Shown one piece after another: positions 44,787-59,100 of a stretch of DNA of 64,000 nt (positions are counted from its first letter, which is position 1; each line of letters opens with the position of its first letter). This DNA is from Dendrolimus kikuchii (lineage: Eukaryota > Arthropoda > Insecta > Lepidoptera > Lasiocampidae), in contig CM034402.1 of the NCBI GenBank assembly GCA_019925095.2, positions 12,907,501-12,971,500 on the forward strand, written 5' to 3'. Made by a program: the position numbers and the translations under genes. The notes below the pieces were generated by a model that was not told the origin of the DNA, did not search any database, and saw only the letters and a program-made list of their open reading frames with translations.

Positions 44787-47700
44787 GTATAAACTTTAAT
44801 ATTAAGAAAGGCGAGAGTGTGTTGTGTCACACACAAGCCTGGGTTTTAGTGGTACTTCTTATTCTTCTGTCATACAACACAACTAATAAATAAAAACGTA
44901 CTTGTGCCCCAACTCATGTGTGATGGTGTGTGCCAGCATGATGCCGTTGTCCTCATTGACGGAGCAGCTGCGGTCCGGCTTGCACATTCCAGCTACGTGG
45001 GCCACGCCGAGGGTGCTGCAAAAATTATCGACATAAAATTAACTATTAACATGCTACAATGTTGGCAGTAATATTTATTTCGTAATTATATCAGTTTGAA
45101 CTCCTACGCTATTTTCAAATGTCCACCAACCTATTACACGCGGAATTATGGCCAGTGTTGTTCAATGCATTGTAGATCGTTAAAACGTACGTCGTATTTC
45201 TTAGCTTTTGGTGCGTGTAAACTTCACGAAATATTGTAATAGTTTGTATTTGACCTGTATCTGTTTTTGTATAATCCCATTACATTGACGGCCTCTGTGG
45301 TTGAGCGGGCTAAGCCTTTGCGGGCCTATCTTACTGCAACGCAACCGGGTTCGATTCGATTCGAAAACGTATTTTCTCTGTTATTTACTACGGTCTGGGT
45401 GTCTGAGATCCGCCCCAGAGCAGTACGTTGTATATTACCCATAACACAAGCGTACCTTGCTTAATTTGGGAATACGCAATGTGTGTCTGTCCAAAAAAAA
45501 AAATATTGGAAAGACATGAAAGTATTGAATGGTTTTCTATATTAATTAAATAATTATTGTAATTGCATTAAATACCAATTAGCGTTAATTAGCATGCGAA
45601 ATAATAAGATATCAGAGGTTTATTCCGAAAAAAATAGTACCTATTACAGAGTTACTTGATTTCAAAATATCAGAAAACTAGATTAATTTTTTGTTTAAAA
45701 TTGTATCAGACTATAATTTATGTTATTGAAAATATACTAAACATGAAAATTAATGTTTAATATTTACATAGCTAATCGATTTTGCATATCTTGTCAAATT
45801 AAGACTGGTTTTAGCAACATGATTATGTACACTCCATTAACTAGTTTATTTATTTTATTTAGAGTTAATAGTATATAGAAAGTTTTTATCACGTGGGAAT
45901 CTAATTTCATTTATTTACACATGTAGCTGGCTCTTAATAACTTTTATCTAAGAAAATTGCATGGAATCACTTATTAATAATAGGGCTGATATAGCTATTA
46001 ATCTAGGTATATGTCCTTTCACACTTCTACAGTGGAGATTCATCGTCTCTGCTCACTCCTATAGGAAACAATCGGGATAGAATATATTATGTTTGCTACA
46101 ATTATGTACAAACATTTTATCAATACGAGCACAATTAATTATTACAATAGACGGTCATATTATTTACAGCATTTTCTTCCAAACAATCTTGGCTAGACGG
46201 TATGCATTAAAAAAATTAGTAATGTAATCTATACCAATAATATTCAAGTACAGTACGGCCGATGAGTCGTAGCCCGTCTGAACATAGGCTTTCCAAACTT
46301 TTGCGCATGCACACTCGTGATTGTAATTGAGAGAGTGACAGCGACACGACGAATGCTAACGTGTGATTAAGACAAAAAGGGATGTGCAACGTCGTGTTGT
46401 TTAATCGATTATTATTCAAATCGAGTATAATTAAGAAATATAAATACATTTATTTTCTATGTTCTAATAACGTTAAAATTTTCTCTAACTAATTAGAGTA
46501 TTAAAATTAATATGCATTTTGTTCTTTTAAGCTAAAAATTAATAGTTTATGTGACATTATATATTAAATATGGATAAAAAGTTAATGAACAACGAAAAAG
46601 TTAAATTTTTTGTCATCATATTATCAGTTTATTTCGTTTAGATCCTTTATATAAGTTGTTGTTTTTGTTTACGTTACGTACATCTCTAGCTAAGATGATT
46701 TGGTTCGTAAAGTATGTTCAGCGCAGCCTCTTGGCGCTAACTTCAGAAGGGCCACGACTCATCGGCCGTACTGTATTTCTAAGATTCTTAATAAAATGCC
46801 AACATTTAAATTATATCTGCTATTTATACGACGCCTGATAATAAATAACCGATTTTGGAATTGTTCTATCAGTCTCTGAAAATTTCCCCGAATAGGCTCT
46901 TAATCTTTTTTTACTTCAATGAATATTTGAGAGATGAAAGCGGGATTTTATTTGAAATGTATGTGTATTTATCATTTAGATATATTAGAAAAACCTCGCG
47001 CGAATGAAGTAGCAGCCACGAGTTCTAAATATATATGTATACACAAGACAGGGTTTAGTTCATAATCATATTAAACTGTGTTTCGTAGCGAGCTGTACCA
47101 TAAGACTTTATCACTTCTCGCGTTTATTTTTGGAGGGCATGCGTAAGGGAACGCTAGTTAATCCAACATTAAATGTATCAAAACATGAGCGTACATAATA
47201 ACTAAAACATTTCTCGTTGAATATTTTAACGTACAGAAGAGTCTAAACATATTGATTGTTAGTAACTACATGAAATAGTATTTATGTTTATATTTATCTC
47301 GATGTATTTATTGTTTTTGAGAATTTCAACTTGTGTATAATGAATTTGTGTTGGACCATTTGTTACTGATTATGATTTGTGATTTTGTTGGTATTAAGAA
47401 TTAAAGAAATTATCTAAAACTATTAACATAAGAAGTGTACTAAGAATAATATAGTATCGCAAACAACTGCTGTAGGATAATACTGTGTTGTAGTTGTTAG
47501 CGCCCATTACCAGACAAATCAATTATTACACATTATAAAAAGAAAATTAACGTTTAAGAAGTAAACGTAATCAGATTTAGTTTTATTTGTTTTATATTAG
47601 TAATTTAGTTTACTTTTAGTCAGGTTTACTTTAGTATCTATTAACTCTACCTACCGACCTATGTGGTCACCGCCTCTTTATTTTGTTTTCTTTTCGTTGC

Positions 47701-50700
47701 ATCTGTCACTAAGAGCTACGTCCCATTAGAAACTCACAACGACCACGTTCACGACCGCGATTTTTCCCGTTCCACTTGCTTGCCGGCGTTACAATCGTAA
47801 ACCCAAGTGGAACGGTTATTCGACCCACCTCTTGACATGGGTCGTTGTGAGCGTTGTGTGGAGGAAAATGATGACGTCATTAGCAACGTTTTCGCGACGA
47901 CTATAACGACCGCGGTCGCCTTGTGGGACGGTTGATGGAGCACTTTAGGCGTTGTGAGCTACTGAAGGAACGCGCTGTTAGTAAATAATATGTGATATTG
48001 TTTATGATTGACCGTCTAAAGGATTGCTCCTACCGCGAACCCTCGCCGTGTTTTGTGATTGTTTTGGAATTGGAATATATTTTAGAAACGAAAACAGACT
48101 TGTCATCCTATGAAATGCAAGTGGTATTCGATCCTAAAGTGGCAGAGGACTTTTTTAGCAGACCATATATAGACAATTAGACAGATAACTGGACGAGAAT
48201 GACGATTTCATAAGAGTTCCATGTTTGTCAAAATAATTACGGAACGCAAAAATGGTTATGATTATATGTATATATAATATATTTATGTATGTAAATAATT
48301 CACAGTCAAGATACAATGAACGCCAGTAAGTCTATGACGTATTTAAACCAAATAAGGGTAGATAACTCAATGTCACCCTTTCACTCAGCAGATTTATTTT
48401 CGAAGATTTTTGCGTGCAATAAAAAAAACCTTAACTTGTTTACCTTGCGAACATACAATTCTTGTATATAATAATAATAATGATGTTGCTAACCAGTCCT
48501 TCGTAGGTGTTTTATTCCCCCTTCGAATTTGACTGATCTATTTTTTGCGCTATTCTTTTGTAAGCCTCCCGGTAAGACGTCATAAATCCTTCTGGCCTAT
48601 TGTTTGCATATCATGCGCATTCTTAGAAGCTATTCAGTTTACAAGTTAATAATTACAATTATTGAAAAATAATTTAATTAATAAATAAAAATATAAATTA
48701 ATAATTTTTAATATATAAGGTCGGTCCGTCGGGAATGAATTAGTTGTGTTTCAACTGCGATCGAGGTGTTATTTAGAGTACTTTCGGAGTGAGAATCTTA
48801 TAACGACGGACTTTGCGCGATCTATATTATCACGATTTTCTGCTTTAAGGTTTGGGTAGTTGTATTGAGTTGTATTTGTAAGAACTGTGAATTAGGTGTG
48901 TGTACTTCTAATAAACTTTGTGATAATTCCGACGGTATTTTAATTCACATCCCACAAATCCGTAACAATAATTTATTCTCATTTAAGATATTACATCATA
49001 CACAGGTTTGCTGGAGGAAAACTCTTTTTAGGGTTAAGCTTGCCTTTGTACATCACCAGTATTTTGTAGTTTTATTTGTAACTATTTTGTGTACAATAAA
49101 GAATAAAGAATATACCTAATGTTTAGTGATAACCATTATATCTATGTATTAGGACAAACACGGTCTCTGTAGCTGAAAGCCCTAAGCCTTTTCCAGCCCA
49201 CCTTACTGCAATGCAGTCTCCGAGTTCGATTCCTAGCATGGTAAATTTCAGAAACCAATTTTTCTGTTATTTAGTATGGCCTGGGTGTCTGTTATCGGCC
49301 CCAGACTAGTCCGTTATATATTACCCATAACACAAGCGTAACTTGCTTAAGTTGTGGATATACAATGTATGTTTGTCTGCCTATTATTGATTTATTTACA
49401 ATAGAATACAAAGTTATAATGAATGGCCTTTGTACCTTTCCTTCGAAATTAGATAAACAACATCACCCAGCTTCGAAGGAAAGGGGAGTCCATTTTTTCA
49501 GCGAACACCCTCAGGATACTACTGGTCCTAGTCTAGACTATATACAACTTGAAATATGGATGGATGTATATAACTGAATATGTAACTATAAAAAAACATC
49601 GAAAAATATGTATCGCATCTGTTGCATATTAATCACATAATCTATGAAGCGGCGAGTACGCGAATAGTCTGCTAATAATAATCGGGCGCCTCTGACTCAC
49701 AGCCACGCGGAAACCGATGAAAAGCGCAATAAATTCCTAGTAATAAATTCAGTATACTCATACAAGTGCGTACTCGTACATATACGGGTTAAAATGAAAA
49801 GTAAACGACATTCATAATCCCTTAATACTATGTTTAATGTATACGTAATTAATTATATGGTTATTTATTATCAACAAAATTTTATGACATTTTATTTTTT
49901 ATAGGACGTTTACTCAACTTTATTTTAAGGACTAGATCTGGTATTAATTATTACGCCTAAAAATATTAAATACATTGAGTCAAATTTTTAATATTTTGAA
50001 AAATGTTGCGTAATTTATTTTGGAATTGTTAAATACTACAGATGCTGGCAACTATAGCATTAATATTTCTAATACTATGTATAAATCAATTAATTGTAAA
50101 CTGTATTTTTGTTGTTTTGATAAAAAAAATATAGAAATACATTACGAATATTAATTATAAATGAGCATATCCTACTTCTCATATTGATTCTAAAAATTAA
50201 CTTAAAAACATCTATATATATAAAAATGAATTGCTGTTCGTTACTCTCGCTTAAACTCGAGAACGTCTGGACTGATTTGGCTAATTTTGGTTTTGAATTG
50301 TTTGTGGAAGTCCAGGGAAGGTTTAAAAGGTGATTAAATATGAAAAAAATGATTGGAATATAGTAAAAACAACAGTTTCGCTTTCCCTTGGAAACTATTC
50401 CTTCTTGTCAAACATTTGACGTTCGTCCCGTCGTTTAGAAATCAATTAAATTTAAAAGTTTTTTTTCATTTTTTTGGTTTTGAATGTCAAACGTTTGATG
50501 TTGGTTCCGCTTAAGTTTTGATCACATTTTTTACTAAAGTTGAAACATTTTGCAATTATCATTCAGCTTTTTTTTATTAATTCTGAGGCGGTACGCAGTT
50601 TGCCGGGTCAGCTAGTTTCAAATAAAATGTATGTGGTTTGTTAGTTTATTACACAGATTACTTCCAAGTGTAAGTAGTAAGTGATCCGTGGTTTAATATT

Positions 50701-52742
50701 ATTTTTAATACGTATATTATGTAGATAAAAATATAAAAAATTCCATCGTAGAAGTTCGTCGACTCAGTCTAATATCACCATGCGCAGAATATAAGCACAT
50801 CTTTATTTATGACTCGTTTACATCGTATTTCCATTTAACATTTAAGAGGTAAAATATTTTATTTATCATAATTTATGCGCAGCAGTGCCAAGGTACTAAA
50901 GTAATTATCTTTTTTCTGAATGATTTAAAAGTTTTTCACGTTTATTCATTGAAAATATTAAATTAGTTAAAAGTGATGTGTCAATATCGATTAGACCTTA
51001 TTAAAGCTGAAAAGGAATATACGGTACCTATATCAAAAAATCAATTTTAAACATTTTTGTCTATCTGGATAATCCGGCTAATCTCGGAAACGGCTGGACC
51101 GATTTTGACTGGACTTTCACTGACAGATAACTGATGTTATAGGTAGTAACTTAAGCTAGCTTTTTTTGGGGATCCCAAGAAAAATAATTCCACGCGGGCG
51201 AAGTAGCGGGCACAGCTAGTACTTAATAAATGTAATATTTATTAAAATGTTGAAAGCATGCAATGCATGCAAAAGTCGACTTTAAGGTGACGAACATTTT
51301 AATTCTGTGAGTGTACAAACTAAGCTATATTATTATAACAACAGCTTAGCCTTAGAATATATTCTAGTGTTTATCACAGTATTATTCCATAGATATTATA
51401 GTACCTAATATGGAAGACATATGTAACGTAAGTAAGTGTGTTTAAGTAAAAACTTAAACATAATCATCAGAATTTTTTAAAATCTTAGTATTTAAGAGCA
51501 AATTTTAATCATTTAATTATAAATATCAAAATTATTGAAATAATCTGAAAGAATAATATTTATAGTTACAAAAATTAAAAAATTATAAGAATTTTTGACA
51601 TACCTAACTTGAATACATTGCATTTATTAACATAGATGTATGTATTATGTATAGTATTGCAATGTATTCCATTCTTCCGTATGCATTTAGAAAGAAGCTG
51701 TTGTTCTGACGTTACAAACAGACACTTAATTTTATTTACTCGTATGTATAGATAGAAACGTGAAAAATGAAAATTGCAATATTGGCAATGACAGACGCTG
51801 AGATTAACAATAAGAAACAAAAAGGATATAATCACTACCCTTATCATAAATATTAGAACCAATAAAAATGTTTAACATATCTAAACAATCTTCTTAGACA
51901 AGATAGAAAATCAAACAACTTTGATCTAAGTAATGTTAAACAGTTCAACATAATTTTCTGTGGAACAGTCTGTTCCGTGACTTAGTTTGAAAAGGTACAT
52001 GTGCTCGCGGGACTTTAGATGAATCGATTTGAAAACTAGCGCACTTTTTTATTCCGCCACTGTACAAATAACAATAAAATAAACTAAAAATAGCGCGTTG
52101 ATGTCTTTTCTACTATGTAATCTAGTTTCAAAAATGACGATTTCCTTTTTAAATTTTTATTTCAGAACACACTGAAACTTTGAATACACTTTATCAAGGG
52201 CTTTTATACATACACAGTATGTTTACATCAACACGTTATTCAATATGATGACGCAAGAAGTATACAGAGATCGAAGTACGAGCTTTTACGATTTTGATTG
52301 CGCCTAATGCCACTTAAACCGTATTTTTATGCCTCTTGCTAAATTGACTTCGTTTAGGTTGAAATCACGGGCCTTTTAAGTATCTGAAGTTGCAGATGTT
52401 TTGACTGGTTGAGTGAATTAGGTACGTGACCATGAGATGTTAATTAAATGTATCGTTTCTATCAAATAGTTCATTCATGTCAAATGATAATTAAATTTAA
52501 GTCAAAGTTCTATCGATGCTTTCTTCACTATCAGTGCATGGTAATTGTAACAAGATGCAGGTTAATGTAGAAAAGTTGAGTAAACGGTAAGTATATTTTT
52601 TCTGCTAAAAAACGAACCACTTCTTTTGTGTAAGATGCGACAATCTTTCCTGTTAAAACATTATGACTTTTAGCTGTGTAAATATTATTTAAATTTAATA
52701 AAATCAATAAAAGTAAACTTCAGTATTTGCTCATAAAATGTT

Positions 52743-52778
<36 letters not shown>

Positions 52779-55700
52779 TACTTGATTGCACACTAAAATA
52801 TACAATTACAAAAACAGACCATATTTACAATATTTTCTAGGCAATACAATAGGCGGCCTTATCGCTCAAAGCGATCTCTGCCAGGCAACCTAAATGAAAG
52901 AACTTTAGTACTTTAAGTAACACCCAACATTATGGAAGGAATATGGCTGTTACTACAGCGGACAAACTAGCAACCAACGAGATCCGCAGAGCTAGCTAAG
53001 CTGGTTTAGGATACCAGAAGGAATACCGTGTTAGTAGTCTACACTACCTCACTCTTTTCTTGGAAGAGGTAGTAACTGCGCATAACAAAATAAATGTGTG
53101 TGTGTGCAGTTCACACGCAGTAGAAGTGAAACAAAGTGTGACAAGGGGTGGGAGGGATTCTAAATGTCGTGACTTCACATTTCATATATTATATCGTTAC
53201 AATATATTTATGCTTTGAAACACCAAATTTGAAGTATTAACGAAAAACTTCAAAACATTTCCAACTCTATCTGTATAGGCATAGTGTTTAAATTATTAAA
53301 TATAATATAAATAAATAATCGGCAGACAAACACACATATCATATATTCCCAAATTAAGCAAGTTACGCTTGTGTTATGGGTAATATACAACGGACTGCTC
53401 TGGGGCCGCTTCCAGACACCCTAAATAACGGAGAAAATACGTCCCCGAAATTTACTATACCAGGAATCGAACTTGGAGCCTTGCGTTCCAGTGAGGTAGG
53501 CCGGCAAAGGCCTAGCCCGCTCAACCACAGAGGCCGGCGTAATAATGTATTCTCATCTCTCATTCTCTCGCAGGCTTAGTTCTATAGATTTATGTGTTTT
53601 TCTCTTTTTAGTGTCGCTTTTTCGTTTTATCGAGTCTCAAATCACAACGATTGTAAAGAAGTTTAACTTCAAAAGAAAAAAGCGAATGAGTAACCAGGAC
53701 CCATGCCTGTCTATTTTTTAATAAGCATTTATTAGAGAGTGTCGGGGTGAAGGTAAGGAAAGGAATGCTCCGGTGGTTCGGGCATGTGGAAAGAATGCAT
53801 GATGAAAGAATGACTAAACAGATATACAATGCAAAAGTGGATGGATGCAGAAGTCATGGAAGGCCACGACACACCTTCCATGATCAAATTGATCGTGTAC
53901 TAGCAGAAGGTTATGTCAGGAGCCTTAAGAACAGACGAGCTTGCATGACAAGAGTTATGAGTGTCAAAGAGGCAAGTGAGGTGTGTAAGAATAAGCCAAA
54001 ATGGCACTCTGTTGTTCGTGCCTACCCCGCAAGGGAACTGGCGTGAAGTTATGTATGTATGTATGTATTTATTAACTAAGTTAACTTTATTTTATTGGAC
54101 TATATTTATTTGTATTATTCTCAAACTGGTGTACCTATACCTTTTAACAAAAGTGTACTCATTGGACAAAAACATAGTTCATTGGCATTTACATTGTTAT
54201 TGTTGAAACGAATTTCAAAATTCATAGTCCACATTAAGAAATTAGCCTTCACTCGTCTTATCAAATTGGATTTAATAAGTGACATCGTATAATGAATGTT
54301 TCATAGATTGTGAACTCAAATCTTAGTAGTTATATAATACAGTTTTATTGATAGCACGATAAAGGTATTATAAAAAAATCTATAGAAAAATTCGATATAC
54401 ATCCAATCTAAATACAAGCAGTGATATAATAGAATGGCACAAAAATGTGATACCATAAAAGAAACCTATTAAAGCGACATTTATTCGTGTCTTTTGTATC
54501 CCTTAAATCCAACAATAGTTGCTAAAAGATACCATCAGATACTAGAGAAAGTCGTTTTGTGTATAAAGATATGTTTTTGTGCGTAAAAAACAACCATTTT
54601 TGGTATATAATCGCTTATAATAAGGTCAGGCGTGAGTGAGGGTTTTTAAAGAATAAAACTTATCATACTTCTATTCACGAAGGGAAAATAGCTATTTATA
54701 GAAATTACTTGATTTACTTTTTTGCCTTGTCATTGACTTATCTCATTTAGGGTTTCGTAAGTATTTTGGCTAAAATTGAAATCTTATGAAATTTTTATGG
54801 CTGTTCGTTTATGTACGTGCCGTAGTCCAGACATTTTTAACAAAAACTTTTGATACACATGCAATTCGACAGAAATATGTTTTGTATACACATATACAAT
54901 AAAAATTCGACGGCCTCTGTGGTTGAGCGGGCTAAGCCTTTGTCGGCCTACTTCACTACAACACAGAGGCTCCGGGTTCGATTCCTGGTACAGTAAATTT
55001 CGGAAACGTATTTTCTCCGTTATTTACTATGGTATGGGTGTCTGGGATCGGCCCCAGAGTAGTAGTACGTTGTATACTACCCATAATACAGGCGTAAATT
55101 GCTTAATTTGGGGATATACAATGTGTGTTTGTCTGCCGATTATTATTATTATTATAATGTATGTCTTTATAGACCATGGACCATAAAAATGGTCCGAACT
55201 TTTGGAGGGCTTGCGTGGGGCCATGGGAAGGTTAACACGTAGAGGCCCCTTGACAAATTTAATGTAAATGTGGCGTGACACTGACCGGCGATTATCCCTG
55301 TATACACCATATAGTAATGCACCCAAGGACAAACCCCCGCCAGTGTAGGACTATTGTGGGAAATGAGGACATAAAGTGTCGGGATATTGGGGTGAACTGC
55401 TAATGGTACTTGGGGTCTGAGAATATGGGGACTATGGCGTCTGCCCGTCGCAATGTTCGGAGAACATGGAAAAATGGGCAGACGGTGACTCGCCACTCCC
55501 TGCATGGGCCCCAAAAAATGCCATAGAAGACAGGGGCAACATGGGTGTGAGTGGCTAAAGGGTGTAGAGAGGTGGGCTGCAGGTTCACCGAAGCTACTTC
55601 TGACGTGATGCCATTTATCACTTCCACCCCTGGAGCTTGATTGATTGATTGCTCTAGCGATCTCCACTCCGTGTCGGCTGGTTAAGGCAAGCACGGAGGC

Positions 55701-55815
55701 GGGGGCTTTGCCTTGGCCCCTGGAGTCAGGTACGAGGTATTGCTATTCACCTAAGGCTACGCCACAAAGCCCTCCTGCGGGTTTATTATTATTACACAAT
55801 AGTGTAAGGTCATTG

Positions 55816-55877
<62 letters not shown>

Positions 55878-56102
55878 TAATATATATAAATCTCGTGTCA
55901 CAATGTTTGTCCTCAATGGACTCCTAAACTACTTGACCGATTTTAATCAAATTTGCACACCGTGTGCAGTTTGATCCGACTTGAAAGATAGGATAGCTAA
56001 CATTTGGACCCGGTAGGTGGCGCTGGAATCGGGTTTTAGAATTTTATTTTTTAAAGGCAGGACAACGTCTGCCGGGGCCGCTAGTATATTTATATATATA
56101 TA

Positions 56103-56145
<43 letters not shown>

Positions 56146-59100
56146 GGCTTCCATATAGGTGATTGAGAGAAGAAAATAGATTTCTTTTTGCATATAGGAT
56201 GTGGGGTATCGTTAGAGGTCTAAAAATATTTTTTTTATTGCATGAGTTCAGCAGACAGGCAGACGGCCCACCTGATGGAAAGGGGTTACCGTCGCCTATG
56301 GACATTTGCAACTAATTGAAATAATTATGTTTATCATGACTTTATAATCTGATCCAGTATTTTTATAATTATTGTGTCCCTCTCCCTTCTAACATTAACC
56401 TATAAGATAAATAATGCTGAAAGAATTCAGGATAGTAGAGCCTAAACATACATTCAACTAAAATTAGTTTGAATGGTATTCGTTAAATAGTCTTATTTAC
56501 GTATTTAACAAAGATCCTGAGGTAATTTAAATTTTATAGTCTTATAGATATCATTTTAAATTTGGTTTAAAAAGTGCATTTTAAGTTTATATTTAATATT
56601 TTTTGATGTAATGCTTTCCCTAAACTCAACAGGTAAGTCATTTAGTAAGCGCGGAACTAAATAAATAAATAAATTATTTTCATAAGCTCCGCGGAACCCT
56701 TCAGTTTAAAAGAGTTGAAACGCATATTGGCTATTTTTTAGGTTACGAGTAATTATGTCAATTGCAACTTTTGAAACTGAAAAGATAATATAAAATAGGT
56801 AGGTCCCTACCTAATAATACCGAATATACATCTAATTAAAAGGTGTATTTTTATCCCGGAAAATGAAACAGATCCTAATACTAACATTGGATAGATCAAT
56901 CTTATTGATTCAATTTGGTTGAAAGGCAGCACTGAAAAGACTCGACGCTATTCAATGACATTGAATGATTCGAGTTTACCTTTATGTAGATTATTTTGGT
57001 TGATACCTCCAAATTGAGAGAGTGAATAGTCTAACATTGCCTTAAGAAGTCTATTTCGTGGAAGCAACGCGAAATGCTTTAGTTGGTTTTAACAACGCTA
57101 TTAAAACAAAGTGTAATGAAGATGTTTTGAATGTTAATATCGTGTATTTTCATGACATTTGTTTCTATGAAAGAAGGCCAATGGGACTATCTATACACCT
57201 CATAAATTGCAATTAATGTTATCCACACGTAAATAACATTTGAATTGCATTGATTGCACTTAAGTATTCGAAACTTGGTGTTTTAACATTTAACGGTAAA
57301 TGTTAAAAGATTTATTTATGCAAATACAAATAACAATCAACGGTTTTGTCTATGTTATCTGATACTAGCACAAGTAATAATAATTTTAATTGGTTGTGTT
57401 AAACCAGCTTAATGTCTCCATTAATATATAATATTTACTATCTAATTACTCTAGAATTTTTATGTCAAATTTAAATTTATTTTCAGACTTGGTACTAACT
57501 CAGAACTTAATTATTTTGGGGTCAATTATTTAATTATAATTTTACTTCCCATTCATTAGAATAAAAAGAAAAGCGAGAACACATTGTAATGCCACACATG
57601 AAACACACAAGGTCTTCAAAGTCTGTGATCAGTAAACACTCGCTGGATAAACCCAACCACTACATCAGATTCGATAAACCACATATCCTCGCAAAAGATA
57701 ATCGTTTCATACCTAGAATAATGCGGGAGACTATTGAAACAATAAAAAAAACATCCGAATTTTAATAGAGAAGATATAAAGTAATAAAATAAAAAGTATT
57801 ATGACCCAAACCCAGCAAAAACCAACGGGCCAAAAGACACTGTGAGCTCTTTCTGCGTGCACCAAAACACAAACCAATTTGATTGACAATTTATTTTTAT
57901 TTTAACTCCTACCCATTTTAATATTATTAGAGCTAGCCATGTTTGCTGAAGAGTTTCTTGCACCGCTTCTTCTCTTCCAGCCACAGCATGTTACGAAGCG
58001 GTGGTAAATTAACTTAGGCTCCCATAAAGTAAATAATTACCATAAACAAATTTAAAACTAAATAATTAAAATGAACAAGTTGGCGATAGGCTAAATAAAA
58101 CTTTAACAATACTCATTGACACTTGACATCTTTGTCTTTCGTGATCATGGCTACTGAAAAATGGTCGATACGTCAGATTAACAAAAACCAAATAAATTAT
58201 CACGCTTAAAACCGTTAAAACGTAGTTAATAAAACTACGTTTTAACATATTTACTGTATACTAGTCGCAAAAACTTAGAAAATGCTAAATATGGGATTAT
58301 GATATATGAGATTGGAATAGGAGAATGAGATAGAGGGAATTGGGGGATCGGATCTCTCACTCATCGCAGGAAATACGATTCGCTCAAGGCTAACCGTTTC
58401 TCAGTGATATTCTGTGAGAACGTGATATCACAGCCGGCCCTAAGTGCTGTAATTGTTGAAACTTTTTAGAATATATTATTTTTCATAATTTAAATATGTA
58501 TATAATATCATTTTATTGTTTTGTTTATGTCACTAAGAAAATTTTCTAAAGGCAAGTCAATATAACATCAAGAAGCGAATTATAATTTTATTTTAGTTAG
58601 ATTTCGCTATATCACTTTAAAACCCGTCACAGTAATCAAAATAATGATTCCAGGATGGCTTTATAACTTTAAATTTTATGGAACAGTGATCATAACTAAC
58701 CGACCATTTGATAATCAGCGGTGAAATACAATTCGATGCCTAATTTCTGCAAGTTAACTTGCCGAGCGTGAAATGGAAAAGATAAGCGCGGCACGGGCGC
58801 GGGCGGCAGGCGTCGGAACGACCGGTGAGGGGGGACATCGAGACAGCGTGGCGTCGCCAAAGCCGCACTCCATACCACGAAACAAAACCAACCCACACCA
58901 TTATTTTTAATGAGAGCCCTTTGTCCAACGCCGCTACCGGGATTAATGATTATGCAACCGGAGTCGGCGCAACGTAAGATTAGAAGATAACGTTATCTCT
59001 CATCGCATGTAATGAGACCACTATCTGTCGCGTGTAACACAAACAAATATGCAATCTTATACGGTACGATTAAGGCTCAATTCACACTATGATATGTCTT

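Larger units (their letters stand above)
33394..44901 (-). other. ADAMTS 11.5-kb intron (exon d to e)
   Basis: Mostly AT-rich unique DNA with scattered repeats: SINE-2 copies (34296-34435, 37893-38165, 44072-44478), R1 copies (36040-36240, 39230-39477), a Helitron-like remnant (43850-44060), a hairpin (33695-33727), repeats at 41736-42140 and an AT run at 44718-44774. A block at 40250-41400 is more GC-rich and free of known repeats. Confidence 0.6.

Noticed and set aside
53747..54046. 99-codon ORF '[17 protein letters not shown]...' as a host gene
   Set aside because: It is the end of an RTE-type polyprotein, repeated in three other places in the window, with a simple-sequence tail.
45288..55150. 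tRNA-like heads at 45288, 49161, 53317 and 54910 as possible tRNA genes
   Set aside because: They have A- and B-box-like text but no closed acceptor stem or cloverleaf, and are followed by a shared 150-bp body and TTA or A tails, as SINEs are.
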